From assembly GCF_045291545.1 (NCBI RefSeq), contig NZ_CP149514.1, positions 372,001 through 436,000 on the forward strand: 64,000 bases of DNA, given 5' to 3'. The notes beneath the pieces are model-generated. The model did no database searches, was not told the DNA's origin, and saw only the letters and a program-made list of their open reading frames with translations. Positions 34,117 to 42,553 of the stretch are shown one piece after another. Source of the stretch: Gallaecimonas sp045291545 (GTDB lineage: Bacteria; Pseudomonadota; Gammaproteobacteria; Enterobacterales; Gallaecimonadaceae). Positions within the stretch are counted from its first letter, which is position 1; each line of letters starts with the position of its first letter. The translations under genes were made by a program, and so were the position numbers.

Positions 34117-35049
34117 TTACGCTTCCAGCGCTGCAAACAAGCGGCCACAGATATTGATACCGGTTGCCGCCTCGATTTCCCGCACACAGGTTGGGGAAGT
34201 GACGTTGATTTCGGTGAGCTTGTCACCAATCACATCCAGACCGACAAAATACAGGCCGCGTTTGACCAGTTCCGGCCCTACGGTTTCGGCAATACGGCGT
34301 TCGGCATCGCTAATCGGGCGAACTTCACCCCGGCCCCCGGCGGCCAGATTGCCGCGGGTTTCTCCACCCTGAGGAATGCGTGCCAGTACATGTTCCACCG
34401 GCTTGCCGGCAACGACCAGCACCCGCTTGTCGCCATCTTTGATGGCAGGCAGGTAGGTCTGGGCCATGCAGTAACGGCTGCCATGTTCGGTCAGGGTTTC
34501 GATGATCACCCCGAGGTTGGACTCATCCGGCTTCAGGCGGAAAATCGATGCGCCGCCCATGCCATCAAGCGGCTTGAAAATCACATCACCATGCTCGGCG
34601 TGAAAAGCCCGTAACCGGTCGGCGCGCCGGGTTACCAGGGTTGTTGGCGTCAGTTCTGGGAACCAGGCGGTGAACAGTTTTTCGTTGCAGTCGCGCAGGC
34701 TCTGGGGTTTGTTCACCACCTTGACCCCGGCCAGCTCGGCCCGCTCAAGGATATAGGTGGCGTAGATGTATTCGGTGTCAAAGGGCGGATCTTTGCGCAT
34801 CAGGATAATGTCCAGCTCCTTGAGCGGAGCGGATTGCGCCTGTTGCAGGTGGTAGTAGTCGTCAGGGTCGTCTCGTACCGTCAGCTCGGCCATATGCCCC
34901 CAGGGCTCGCCGTCTTCGAGCAGCAGGTCAGCCATTTCCATGTAGTAGAGCTGGTGGCCGCGGCGCTGGGCTTCCAGCGCCATTGCAAAGGTGGTGTCTT
35001 TGATGGGTTTAATGGCCCCGATGGGGTCCATAACGATGCCGATTTTCAT
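34117..35049 (-). CDS. gshB: Glutathione synthetase
   Basis: ATP-grasp ligase joining gamma-glutamylcysteine and glycine. It has 310 residues: KIGIVMDPIGAIKPIKDTTFAMALEAQRRGH at the N-terminus, KPLDGMGGASIFRL (ATP loop), RGNLAAGGRGEV and GLDVIGDKLTEINVTSPTC near the active site. It supplies glutathione, the co-substrate of FrmA and FghA encoded 2.4 kb away. It is 9 nt downstream of rsmE. Confidence 0.97.
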   Translation of the reverse strand: MKIGIVMDPIGAIKPIKDTTFAMALEAQRRGHQLYYMEMADLLLEDGEPWGHMAELTVRDDPDDYYHLQQAQSAPLKELDIILMRKDPPFDTEYIYATYILERAELAGVKVVNKPQSLRDCNEKLFTAWFPELTPTTLVTRRADRLRAFHAEHGDVIFKPLDGMGGASIFRLKPDESNLGVIIETLTEHGSRYCMAQTYLPAIKDGDKRVLVVAGKPVEHVLARIPQGGETRGNLAAGGRGEVRPISDAERRIAETVGPELVKRGLYFVGLDVIGDKLTEINVTSPTCVREIEAATGINICGRLFAALEA

Positions 35050-35058
35050 TACAGCTCC

Positions 35059-35787
35059 TTATCCCAGATCGCCCAGCTGCAACTGCAGGGCGGTGATGGC
35101 AGCCAGGGCCGCGGTTTCGGTGCGCAGTACCCTGGGGCCTAACAATACATCAGTGAAGCCGGCCTGGCTGGCCAGTGCTACTTCCTCGTCAGTAAAACCC
35201 CCTTCCGGGCCGATCAGCAGCCGTGCCTGAGTGCTGGCCGGTAAGGTGGCAATGGTCTGTGTGGCGTAGGGGCTGAGGGTCAGGCTGTGACCGGCAAAAG
35301 GCGCTTTCACCCAGTCGGCCAGCTGCTGTACCGGGGTGATTTCTGGCACCCAGGCACGGCCCGATTGTTCACAGGCACTGATGGCGATCTTTTGCCACTG
35401 GCTGACCTTTTTTTCCAGCCGTTCGCCACTGAGCTTGACGCCACAGCGTTCGGAAAACAGCGGCACAATTTGCTTCACGCCCAGCTCCACGGATTTTTGA
35501 ATGACAAAATCCATACGGTCGCCGCGGGAAATCACCTGCCCGAGCGTCAGCGCCAGAGGAGACTCGTTGTGCAGCACATTGACGCCGCTGATTTCGGCCA
35601 CTACCTGCTTTTTGCTGACTTCCTGCAAGGTTGCCGGGTAGTCGTTGCCGTCGCCGTTGAACAGGCGAATAATTTCGCCTGGTTGCATACGCAGTACCCG
35701 GCCAACATGGTTAGCCCCATCGCTGCCGAGGGTCACTAGGCTATCGCAGGCCAGTGGCTGCGGATCATAAATGCGGGGTTGTCGCAC
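35059..35787 (-). CDS. rsmE: 16S rRNA (uracil1498-N3)-methyltransferase
   Basis: Methylates U1498 of 16S rRNA. It has 242 residues: a PUA-like N-terminus (RQPRIYDPQPL) and a SPOUT domain with the knot region LLIGPEGGFTDEEV and LGPRVLRTETAALAAI. A longer in-frame reading begins at 36018, but the GTG at 35787 matches the family start and has GGGAGGACCT immediately upstream, so the GTG is taken. It is followed by gshB, the same order as in E. coli. Confidence 0.95.
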   Translation of the reverse strand: MRQPRIYDPQPLACDSLVTLGSDGANHVGRVLRMQPGEIIRLFNGDGNDYPATLQEVSKKQVVAEISGVNVLHNESPLALTLGQVISRGDRMDFVIQKSVELGVKQIVPLFSERCGVKLSGERLEKKVSQWQKIAISACEQSGRAWVPEITPVQQLADWVKAPFAGHSLTLSPYATQTIATLPASTQARLLIGPEGGFTDEEVALASQAGFTDVLLGPRVLRTETAALAAITALQLQLGDLG

Positions 35788-35916
35788 AGGTCCTCCCGGA
35801 GCAGAGCTAAGCAGGCGGCCATTGTCGTTGATGGCTTGGCCGGGTGACAAGTTTTTTGCCGCCGTCGATGCCATTGCTACACTGGGCGCAGATACAGACG
35901 CAAATCTGCAGGACCA

Positions 35917-36495
35917 ATGAAGCTCTATTCCCTGATTGCCGAAGCCCTGTTTATTCTGACCATGGTTTTCTGCGTGTTGGCGTTGTGGCGCCAACCGCTG
36001 CGGCCTGTGGTACGCCATGGGTTTATTGTGGTGTTACTGGCCATGGCGCTGACGGCGTTACTGGGGGTGGCTATATATGCCCACCTGCTGATGCAGGAAG
36101 CCTTCTATGGTCAGCTGATGTTTGTGGCTAAACGCTTGGCGATGGTGTTGTTAGTGGCGCTGGTGGCCTGGCAGTTTAATGTGCGCCAACAAAGCAGCCG
36201 TTATCTGATCCTGGTACTGGCGGGGTTGGGTATGGCAAACCTGGTGCTGGCCACCCCAATGTTGTCAGAGGCAGTATCGATGCTGCTGATGGCGCTGGTA
36301 GGCAAGCAGATGCTCAATTACCCGCGGATGTGGCGTTTTTATCTGACCGTGCTGGCGCTGGGGGTGATGACCATGTTGCCGCTGCTCCCGGGGCTGAGCG
36401 GCGATCAGCAAAGCAGTCTGTTTCACCTGAGCCTGGCGCTGCTGATTTGTTGCCTGACCCTGTTGCTGCGCGGCTATCGCACCAGTCTCGACTAG
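35917..36495 (+). CDS. Integral membrane protein of unknown family
   Basis: A 192-residue protein dominated by hydrophobic segments, about six predicted helices (roughly residues 5-23, 33-57, 72-87, 96-112, 115-130 and 138-155, with another near 168-185). It does not match a family I recognise; the general layout recalls SirB2-like small membrane proteins, but this is weak. It is divergent from rsmE and its stop overlaps the convergent LysR gene stop at CTAG. Confidence 0.7.
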   Translation: MKLYSLIAEALFILTMVFCVLALWRQPLRPVVRHGFIVVLLAMALTALLGVAIYAHLLMQEAFYGQLMFVAKRLAMVLLVALVAWQFNVRQQSSRYLILVLAGLGMANLVLATPMLSEAVSMLLMALVGKQMLNYPRMWRFYLTVLALGVMTMLPLLPGLSGDQQSSLFHLSLALLICCLTLLLRGYRTSLD

Positions 36496-37370
36496 AGCGG
36501 TTTGGGCAGGGTGGCTGTCAGATGTTGGCGCAAGTGCTCAACAAAGCGGGCCACCCGTGGTGTTTTTGCCAGGCGGGCCGGATGCAGGGCCCAAACCGCA
36601 CTGTCTGCTGGCCGCAACGGCGCCAGCACCTCTTGTAAACGGCCGCTGGCCAAGTGGTCGACCACGTAATAGTCCGGCAGCTGGACAATCCCCAGGCCGT
36701 CGAGGGCGGCATTGAGCAGCACCTTGCCTGAGTTAAGCCGTAGCCGCGCCTCCGGCCTTAATGGCCCGGCTTTGCTGCGCCAATAACCCAGTGTGCCCAG
36801 TAGGCAGCTGTGGCGGTCCAGTTCGGCGGCACTGGCCGGTGTACCGAAGCGCTGCAAGTAAGCCGATGATGCACACAGATACAAGCGTCGCGGGGCCAGT
36901 TTGGTGGCCAGGTGGCTGGAGTCGGCCAATTGTCCTAGTCGAATCGCCACATCAATGCCTTCGGCTACCAGATCGAGGTTGCTGTTGCTGAGGATAAGAT
37001 CCACTTTCAGGGCCGGGTGTGCGGTCAGAAAATGCATCACCGCCGGAGCGACGAAGCGTTCACCAAAGGCGGTGGCTGCGGTGATCCGTAACCGCCCCTG
37101 CAAGCGCCCTTCCAGGGTGGCTACGGCGTCGTCAGCCTCGGCCAGGCCATCGAGTAGCTGGCGGGCATGGCGATAGTAAAGTTCCCCGGAGTCCGTGACC
37201 GTCAGTTGCCGGGTGCTACGCTTGATGAGCTGGCTGCCCAGGCGTTTTTCCAGTGCGGTCAGTTGGCGGCTGACATGGGCCACAGATACGCCCAGGGTGC
37301 GGGCGGCCCCTGACAGGCTTTGCTGTTCAACTACCGCGACCAAGGTATCGATACCGGCAAATGTGCTCAT
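36492..37370 (-). CDS. LysR-family transcriptional regulator
   Basis: A 292-residue regulator: an N-terminal winged HTH (VEQQSLSGAARTLGVSVAHVSRQLTALEKRLGSQLI) and a C-terminal periplasmic-binding-like effector domain of the CrgA/DsdC type. It is divergent from frmA with 91 bp between starts, a classic arrangement for regulation of the neighbour; TAAT-N6-ATTA (37398-37411) in that gap is a candidate operator. The ATG at 37370 is preferred to an upstream TTG. Whether formaldehyde or glutathione adducts are the effector is inference. Confidence 0.9.
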   Translation of the reverse strand: MSTFAGIDTLVAVVEQQSLSGAARTLGVSVAHVSRQLTALEKRLGSQLIKRSTRQLTVTDSGELYYRHARQLLDGLAEADDAVATLEGRLQGRLRITAATAFGERFVAPAVMHFLTAHPALKVDLILSNSNLDLVAEGIDVAIRLGQLADSSHLATKLAPRRLYLCASSAYLQRFGTPASAAELDRHSCLLGTLGYWRSKAGPLRPEARLRLNSGKVLLNAALDGLGIVQLPDYYVVDHLASGRLQEVLAPLRPADSAVWALHPARLAKTPRVARFVEHLRQHLTATLPKPL

Positions 37371-37461
37371 TTTTACCAATAAGAAAAAGTGTTTTGTTAA
37401 TTAGGTGATTATCTCAGCGCCACAGCGCAATACAATGGGTAAAACTGAAAAGGAGTCTGTG

Positions 37462-38574
37462 ATGATCAAATCGCGCGCTGCGGTGGCGGTTGCCGCCGGT
37501 AAACCCCTGGAAATTGTGACTGTCGATGTGGCGCCGCCGAAAGCCGGTGAAGTGCTGGTGCGACTGGTAGCCACCGGCGTTTGCCACACTGACGCTTACA
37601 CCCTGTCTGGTGCCGATCCTGAAGGCTTGTTCCCGGCCATATTGGGCCATGAGGGAGCCGGTATAGTTGAAGCGGTGGGCCCCGGTGTGACCTCGGTCAG
37701 CGTTGGCGATCATGTGATCCCGCTCTACACCCCGGAATGTGGCAAGTGCAAATTTTGTTTGTCTGGCAAAACCAATCTTTGCCAGGCGATCCGTACCACT
37801 CAAGGGCAGGGCTTGATGCCTGACGGCACCAGCCGTTTCAGCCTCGATGGCAAGCCGCTTTTCCACTACATGGGGACCTCTACCTTCAGTGAGTACACCG
37901 TATTGCCGGAGATCTCGGTGGCGGTGATCAACAAAGAAGCACCGCTGGATAAAGTCTGCCTGCTTGGCTGTGGTGTCACTACCGGTATCGGTGCGGTGAT
38001 GAATACGGCCAAAGTTGAGCCGGGCAGCACGGTTGCCATTTTCGGGCTGGGCGGTATTGGCCTGAGCGCCATTATCGGCGCCAAGATGGCCGGTGCCGAG
38101 CGCATTATCGGCATTGACCTGAATCCGGAAAAATTTGCCATGGCAGAAAAGCTCGGTGCCACTGATTGCATTAATCCCAAAGACTACAGCGACCCTATTC
38201 AGGATGTGATTGTGGCGCTGACCGACGGCGGCGTGGATTATTCTTTCGAGTGTATTGGCAATGTGGATGTGATGCGCAGCGCTCTGGAATGTTGTCACAA
38301 GGGCTGGGGTGAGTCGGTGATCATCGGTGTGGCCGGGGCCGGCCAGGAGATCCGCACCCGGCCATTCCAGTTGGTCACTGGCCGGGTCTGGCGCGGTAGT
38401 GCCTTTGGTGGCGTAAAGGGCCGCAGTCAGCTGCCAGCGATGGTCGAGCGTTATCTTCAGGGGGAGATCCCCATGGATGATTTTGTCACGCACACCATGG
38501 GCCTGGAAGACATCAACAAAGCCTTTGATTTGATGCATGAAGGCAAAAGTATTCGCTCAGTGATCCTGTATTGA
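37462..38574 (+). CDS. frmA: S-(hydroxymethyl)glutathione dehydrogenase (class III ADH)
   Basis: Oxidises S-hydroxymethylglutathione to S-formylglutathione with NAD+; also reduces S-nitrosoglutathione. It has 370 residues. Catalytic-zinc ligands are Cys41 and His63 (GHEGAGIVE) and a Cys near 170 (LLGCGVTTG). The structural zinc loop is PECGKCKFCLSGKTNLC (Cys93, 96, 99, 107). The NAD site is FGLGGIGLSAIIGA. The start at 37462 has AAGGAG upstream. fghA follows after 7 nt, forming the formaldehyde detoxification pair. Confidence 0.97.
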   Translation: MIKSRAAVAVAAGKPLEIVTVDVAPPKAGEVLVRLVATGVCHTDAYTLSGADPEGLFPAILGHEGAGIVEAVGPGVTSVSVGDHVIPLYTPECGKCKFCLSGKTNLCQAIRTTQGQGLMPDGTSRFSLDGKPLFHYMGTSTFSEYTVLPEISVAVINKEAPLDKVCLLGCGVTTGIGAVMNTAKVEPGSTVAIFGLGGIGLSAIIGAKMAGAERIIGIDLNPEKFAMAEKLGATDCINPKDYSDPIQDVIVALTDGGVDYSFECIGNVDVMRSALECCHKGWGESVIIGVAGAGQEIRTRPFQLVTGRVWRGSAFGGVKGRSQLPAMVERYLQGEIPMDDFVTHTMGLEDINKAFDLMHEGKSIRSVILY

Positions 38575-38581
38575 GGGCCAT

Positions 38582-39403
38582 ATGGAACTGATTGACAGTC
38601 ATCTGTGCTTTGGCGGCGAGCAGCGCCGCTACCAACATGACTCGGCGGTATTAGGCTGCCCGATGACCCTGTCGGTGTTTTTGCCGCCCGGCTACGGCAG
38701 CCACACACCGGTGCTGTACTGGTTGTCAGGGCTTACCTGTAGCGATGAAAACTTTGTGCAAAAGGCCGGTGCCCAGCGCCTGGCCGCAGAACTGGGGCTG
38801 GCGATTGTCGCCCCGGATACCAGCCCCCGCGGTGCCGATGTGGCTGATGATGACAGCTATGATCTGGGCCAGGGGGCGGGCTTTTATGTCAATGCCACTG
38901 AAATGCCCTGGGCCAGCCATTACCGCATGGACGACTACATCGTGCAGGAATTGCCGCCGCTGATCGAAGGCTTGGGGCTGAGTAACAAGCGCGGTATCAG
39001 CGGCCATTCCATGGGCGGTCATGGCGCTTTGGTGCTGGCCTTGCGTAACCGTGACTTTTACCGTTCGGTGTCAGCGTTTTCACCGATCTGTCACCCGGTA
39101 GACTGCCCCTGGGGGCACAAAGCGTTTAGCGCCTATCTTGGGCAGGACGAAGCCACCTGGCAGTCCTACGATGCGGCCGTGTTACTGGCGGATGCCAAGG
39201 CTCCCTGGCCAATCCGGGTGGACGTGGGCAAGGCGGATAACTTCCTTGACGAGCAGTTGCGAGTGGATGCGTTGGCAGCAGCGGCCAAGCGCAGTGGTAG
39301 TGACCTTAGCCTGAACCTGCATGAGGGTTATGATCACTCCTACTTCTTCGTCGCCACCTTCATGGCAGCGCATCTGCGTTTCCATGCCGCGCAGCTTGGC
39401 TGA
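38582..39403 (+). CDS. fghA: S-formylglutathione hydrolase
   Basis: Hydrolyses S-formylglutathione to formate and glutathione, completing formaldehyde detoxification. It has 273 residues of the esterase D family: LYWLSGLTCSDENF (oxyanion region), nucleophile Ser143 in GHSMGGHG, Asp in KADNFLDEQL and His in YDHSYFF. It is in an operon with frmA and a DUF922 gene. Confidence 0.97.
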   Translation: MELIDSHLCFGGEQRRYQHDSAVLGCPMTLSVFLPPGYGSHTPVLYWLSGLTCSDENFVQKAGAQRLAAELGLAIVAPDTSPRGADVADDDSYDLGQGAGFYVNATEMPWASHYRMDDYIVQELPPLIEGLGLSNKRGISGHSMGGHGALVLALRNRDFYRSVSAFSPICHPVDCPWGHKAFSAYLGQDEATWQSYDAAVLLADAKAPWPIRVDVGKADNFLDEQLRVDALAAAAKRSGSDLSLNLHEGYDHSYFFVATFMAAHLRFHAAQLG

Positions 39404-39406
39404 GTG

Positions 39407-39982
39407 ATGCACAAGGGCTGGCTGTTCTGGCTGCTGACGGCACCGCTTGCCGCCAGCCCTTTTGACAGCCCGGATGTGCATTACCAGGAGAGCCGTCAGT
39501 ACTACCAGGTTACCGCTGACAGCTGGCCGGCCCTGTTAGCTGCCGTGCGTAGCCGGCCGGGTAAAGGCAACCATGCCTGGGCACAAACCGCCTGGCAGGT
39601 GAAATACCAGTTGGCTTTTATGAGCCGGCCCGGTGAATGTCGTATTGCCGCCGTTAAGGCGCGGGTCAAGGTTACCTTCACTTTGCCGCGCTGGCAGAAT
39701 ATTGGCCAGCAAAGCACGGCGTTACAAAACCGCTGGCACGGCTTTCATGCTCACCTGATCGAACATGAATATCAGCATCGCCGGCATGTGGTGACGATGG
39801 TGAAAACCTTGCGTCAGCAATTACTGGCGTTACCGGCCGGGTCGGATTGTCAGCCGCTGAAGGCGCGTTTTGTCGTGTTGCGAGATCAAAGTATGGCAAC
39901 ACGGGCGCGTCAGGATCAGGCACTGGATGAGCGTGACAAACTCTGGCAGCAGGCCGAAATGGCCCGCCACCAAGACCGTTAG
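39407..39982 (+). CDS. DUF922 family predicted secreted metalloprotease
   Basis: A 191-residue protein with an N-terminal signal peptide (MHKGWLFWLLTAPLAASPF). The DUF922 domain is seen in YYQVTADSW near residue 32, WQVKYQLAF, and the putative zinc site HLIEHEYQHRRH, an HExxH-like arrangement. Proteolytic activity is predicted for the family but not established. The ATG at 39407 is used (a GTG one codon earlier abuts the fghA stop), so it is probably transcribed with frmA-fghA. The stop overlaps the convergent response-regulator gene. Confidence 0.78.
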   Translation: MHKGWLFWLLTAPLAASPFDSPDVHYQESRQYYQVTADSWPALLAAVRSRPGKGNHAWAQTAWQVKYQLAFMSRPGECRIAAVKARVKVTFTLPRWQNIGQQSTALQNRWHGFHAHLIEHEYQHRRHVVTMVKTLRQQLLALPAGSDCQPLKARFVVLRDQSMATRARQDQALDERDKLWQQAEMARHQDR

Positions 39983-40776
39983 TGCTCCAGCAGTTTATAC
40001 AGTAGCTGGCGTACTTCCGAAGGCTCAAAAGGTTTGTCGCAGATAGCGTCGACCCCGGACTGGGCAATGTTGGCCAGATGGGCACCGCTGGCTTCACTGG
40101 TGACCATCAGCACCGGCAGGTGTGACTGGGCAGAATGATGGCGAATATGCTCGGTCAGCTCGCGGCCATTGACGTTGGGCATGTTGTAGTCGGTCACCAC
40201 TAAATCAAACATTTGCTCGCTCAACAGGTTGATAGCTTCATTGCCATCTTCTGCCTGAGTGATCTGAATAATACCCAGATTTTCCAAAACCCGTTGAATG
40301 TGGCGGCGGGCCAGGCGGCTGTCGTCCACCACCAACACCCGCAGCGACTGCGCGTCAAAATGGCTCAGCTCCAACTCTTGTGGCGCCAAAAGATCCAAGG
40401 TGGCGTTAATCGCCAACCCTAACTGCTCACGGTTAAATGGCTTTGGCAAGATGGCCACCACCCCTGACTGCTTGAAAGCTTCCAGCTCGGCTGGGCGCCG
40501 CTCGCTGGATACCAGCACAAAAGGGGTGTCGCGCAACAGGCTGTCAGCCCGTAATTGCTGCACCAGATCTAAGGCGGTGCCGTCACTGAAGTGCAGGGCA
40601 CTGAGCACCAGATCGGGGCGATTACGGGTGATCATAGCCATGGCTTCAGCCAATGTGGCGGCGCTGTCGAGGGTATCAATACCCTCTTGTCGTAAATGGC
40701 GGGCGATCACCCGACGCTGGGTATCGGATGGCTCCACCAGTAACAGGGAGAGATCGGCAGGAGACAGTGACTGCAT
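39979..40776 (-). CDS. Response regulator with pseudo-receiver and receiver domains
   Basis: A 265-residue cytoplasmic protein with two REC domains and no output domain. Residues 8-130 form a degenerate receiver: the acidic pair is E15-P16, and the phospho-acceptor Asp is replaced by Ala60 (DLVLSAL), although Lys112 remains. Residues 145-265 form an intact receiver: VVDDSR, acceptor Asp196 in DLVVTDYNMP and Lys248 in CDKPF. It is monocistronic, convergent with the DUF922 gene, and has no histidine kinase next to it. The partner is unknown. Confidence 0.9.
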   Translation of the reverse strand: MQSLSPADLSLLLVEPSDTQRRVIARHLRQEGIDTLDSAATLAEAMAMITRNRPDLVLSALHFSDGTALDLVQQLRADSLLRDTPFVLVSSERRPAELEAFKQSGVVAILPKPFNREQLGLAINATLDLLAPQELELSHFDAQSLRVLVVDDSRLARRHIQRVLENLGIIQITQAEDGNEAINLLSEQMFDLVVTDYNMPNVNGRELTEHIRHHSAQSHLPVLMVTSEASGAHLANIAQSGVDAICDKPFEPSEVRQLLYKLLEH

Positions 40777-40856
40777 TGTTATTCTTCTGTATCGAGCGTG
40801 CTAAGAGCCCATTGTCACTAGTTTTAGCATAATGGCAAGTTGTTACTGGCCTGCAT

Positions 40857-40883
40857 AAAAAAGCCGCCTGCAAAACAGGCGGC
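40857..40883 (-). terminator. Terminator of the HMA-like gene
   Basis: An 8-bp stem GCCGCCTG/CAGGCGGC with a 5-nt loop; on the - strand it is followed by six T. It lies 64 nt downstream of the HMA-like gene stop. Confidence 0.85.
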
Positions 40884-40947
40884 GGGGAGTGCTATCGTCA
40901 GATTTCTATACAAATGGATAATTTAGAAAACTAACGATAAATCTCCA

Positions 40948-41142
40948 TCAAGCCAGCGCCGGAAAACCAGACTCAGACAGCGCTTCGCGCAGCATTTGCG
41001 GGCTTTGATCGCTAAACACGGTAATGCGATTTTCATCGCGGTTGATTTTAACCTGCGCGTCCACATCCAGGCACATGATGGCCTGCTGGATACGGGTCAC
41101 ACAAAAGTCACCTAAAATATTATTCACTTCAAAGGTGTGCAA
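40948..41142 (-). CDS. HMA-like small protein lacking the CxxC metal site
   Basis: A 64-residue protein with the beta-alpha-beta-beta-alpha-beta pattern of heavy-metal-associated (CopZ-like) domains, ending in SESGFPALA. In CopZ the loop reads MTCGHC; here it is ILGDFC, so the first cysteine is replaced by Gly and only one remains. The start codon is TTG, supported by AGGAG seven nt upstream. It has its own terminator and is divergent from sbcD. Loss of the Cys pair makes copper binding doubtful. Confidence 0.8.
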   Translation of the reverse strand: MHTFEVNNILGDFCVTRIQQAIMCLDVDAQVKINRDENRITVFSDQSPQMLREALSESGFPALA

Positions 41143-41374
41143 AATATCACTCCTATTTCGTTAGGGGTCTATTTATTTCACCGCTTTTTCGGTCGATATT
41201 CAAGCGTCAATCCGGTATTTTTGTTTGTCGCCTAATGAATTTTTTGTGAATCAGGGCGCTTTTTTAAACTATCCATATGATTTTAAATCTGTTTTTGTGT
41301 TTGTTGAGCTTGGGGCTGTGTTCTCAACAAAAGGGCAGTACAGTAACAAGCCTGCGTTCAATCACTTAGCTGCC

Positions 41375-42553
41375 ATGCGACTGCTTCATACCTCTGACTG
41401 GCACCTTGGCCAGCACTTTTTTGGTAAAACCCGCCAAGCGGAACATCAGGCGTTGCTTGACTGGCTACTTGAGACCGTCACCAATGCGGCAGTGGATGCG
41501 GTAGTGATAGCTGGTGATCTGTTCGATACCGCCTCGCCGCCCAGTTATGCCCGGGAGCTGTATAACCAGCTGGTACTGCGGCTGAACCAGGCCGGTTGCC
41601 AGCTGGTTTTGCTGGCGGGGAATCATGATTCAGTGGCGGTGCTGGAGGAATCCCGGGCTTTATTGGGGGAGTTGGGTGCCACTGTAGTGGCCCGCCCCGG
41701 CGATGGGCAGTTACTCACGTTGCATGACCATCATGGCCAGCCAGCTGCGACTTTGTGCGCGATCCCCTATTTACGTCCCCGCGATGTGGTGCAAAGCCAG
41801 GCTGGTGACAGCAGTGATGATAAACAGCGCACTTTGCAGGCCGCGATTGCGAGTCACTATCAGGCACTCTATGAGCAGGCTCGTGCGACGGGCCTGCCGG
41901 TGATCATGACCGGCCATTTGACCACGGTAGGGGCCAGTGTCAGTGAATCGGTGCGGGAAATTTACGTCGGCAGTCTGGCAGCGTACCCGGCCAATGCCTT
42001 TCCGGCGGCCGATTACATAGCTCTGGGTCATATCCACCGGCCTCAGCAAGTTGGGGGCCAGGCACATATTCGCTACAGCGGGTCACCGCTGCCACTGTCG
42101 TTTGATGAAGCGGCACAGCAAAAACAAGTGGTTCTGGTGGATATTACCCCGGAGCGCACACAGGTTGAGGCGCTGGCGGTACCCCGCTTTCAGGCCCTGG
42201 CCAGTATCACCGCGAGCCTCAAGAGCTTGCGCCAGCAGGTGGCACCGCTTTGTCAGCCACAACAAACACTGTGGCTGGATATTGCCATCGACACTGATAG
42301 CTACCTTAGTGACTTGCAAAGCCGTGTGGGTGACGAGCTGGCAGGGTTAAATGTGGAAGTGCTGCGCTTGCGCCGTCTGCGCCGTGCAGAGCAAACGGGA
42401 TTAACCGGCGCCAGCCGTGAAACCCTTGATGAGCTGACACCTTCTGAGGTCTTTACCCGACGTCTGGCACAAGAAGCACTCAGTGATGAACTCAACCAGG
42501 CGCTGAATGAACGTTACCAGCAGACACTGGCCAAGTTGCAGGAGTCGTCATGA
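41375..42553 (+). CDS. sbcD: Exonuclease subunit SbcD
   Basis: Mre11-type nuclease subunit of the SbcCD complex that cleaves hairpins and DNA ends. It has 392 residues with metallophosphoesterase motifs: TSDWHLGQHF, AGDLFDTASP, LLAGNHDSVAVL, GHLTT and GHIHRPQ. The start at 41375 gives MRLLHTSDWH, the family N-terminus; the 50-codon in-frame extension upstream lies in AT-rich intergenic DNA. Its stop overlaps the sbcC start by ATGA. Confidence 0.96.
   Translation: MRLLHTSDWHLGQHFFGKTRQAEHQALLDWLLETVTNAAVDAVVIAGDLFDTASPPSYARELYNQLVLRLNQAGCQLVLLAGNHDSVAVLEESRALLGELGATVVARPGDGQLLTLHDHHGQPAATLCAIPYLRPRDVVQSQAGDSSDDKQRTLQAAIASHYQALYEQARATGLPVIMTGHLTTVGASVSESVREIYVGSLAAYPANAFPAADYIALGHIHRPQQVGGQAHIRYSGSPLPLSFDEAAQQKQVVLVDITPERTQVEALAVPRFQALASITASLKSLRQQVAPLCQPQQTLWLDIAIDTDSYLSDLQSRVGDELAGLNVEVLRLRRLRRAEQTGLTGASRETLDELTPSEVFTRRLAQEALSDELNQALNERYQQTLAKLQESS

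Noticed and set aside
35788..36018. A 77-codon N-terminal extension of rsmE
   Set aside because: The GTG at 35787 has a strong Shine-Dalgarno and matches the family N-terminus; the extension would run into the divergent gene and shows no domain.
37414..38538. A 374-codon open frame antisense to frmA
   Set aside because: It mirrors frmA codon by codon, has no ribosome-binding site and encodes a His/Gln-rich sequence with no recognisable domain; it is a by-product of GC-rich codon usage.
41225..41374. A 50-codon N-terminal extension of SbcD
   Set aside because: The AT-rich stretch has no homology to the family and MRLLHTSDWHLG is the standard start.
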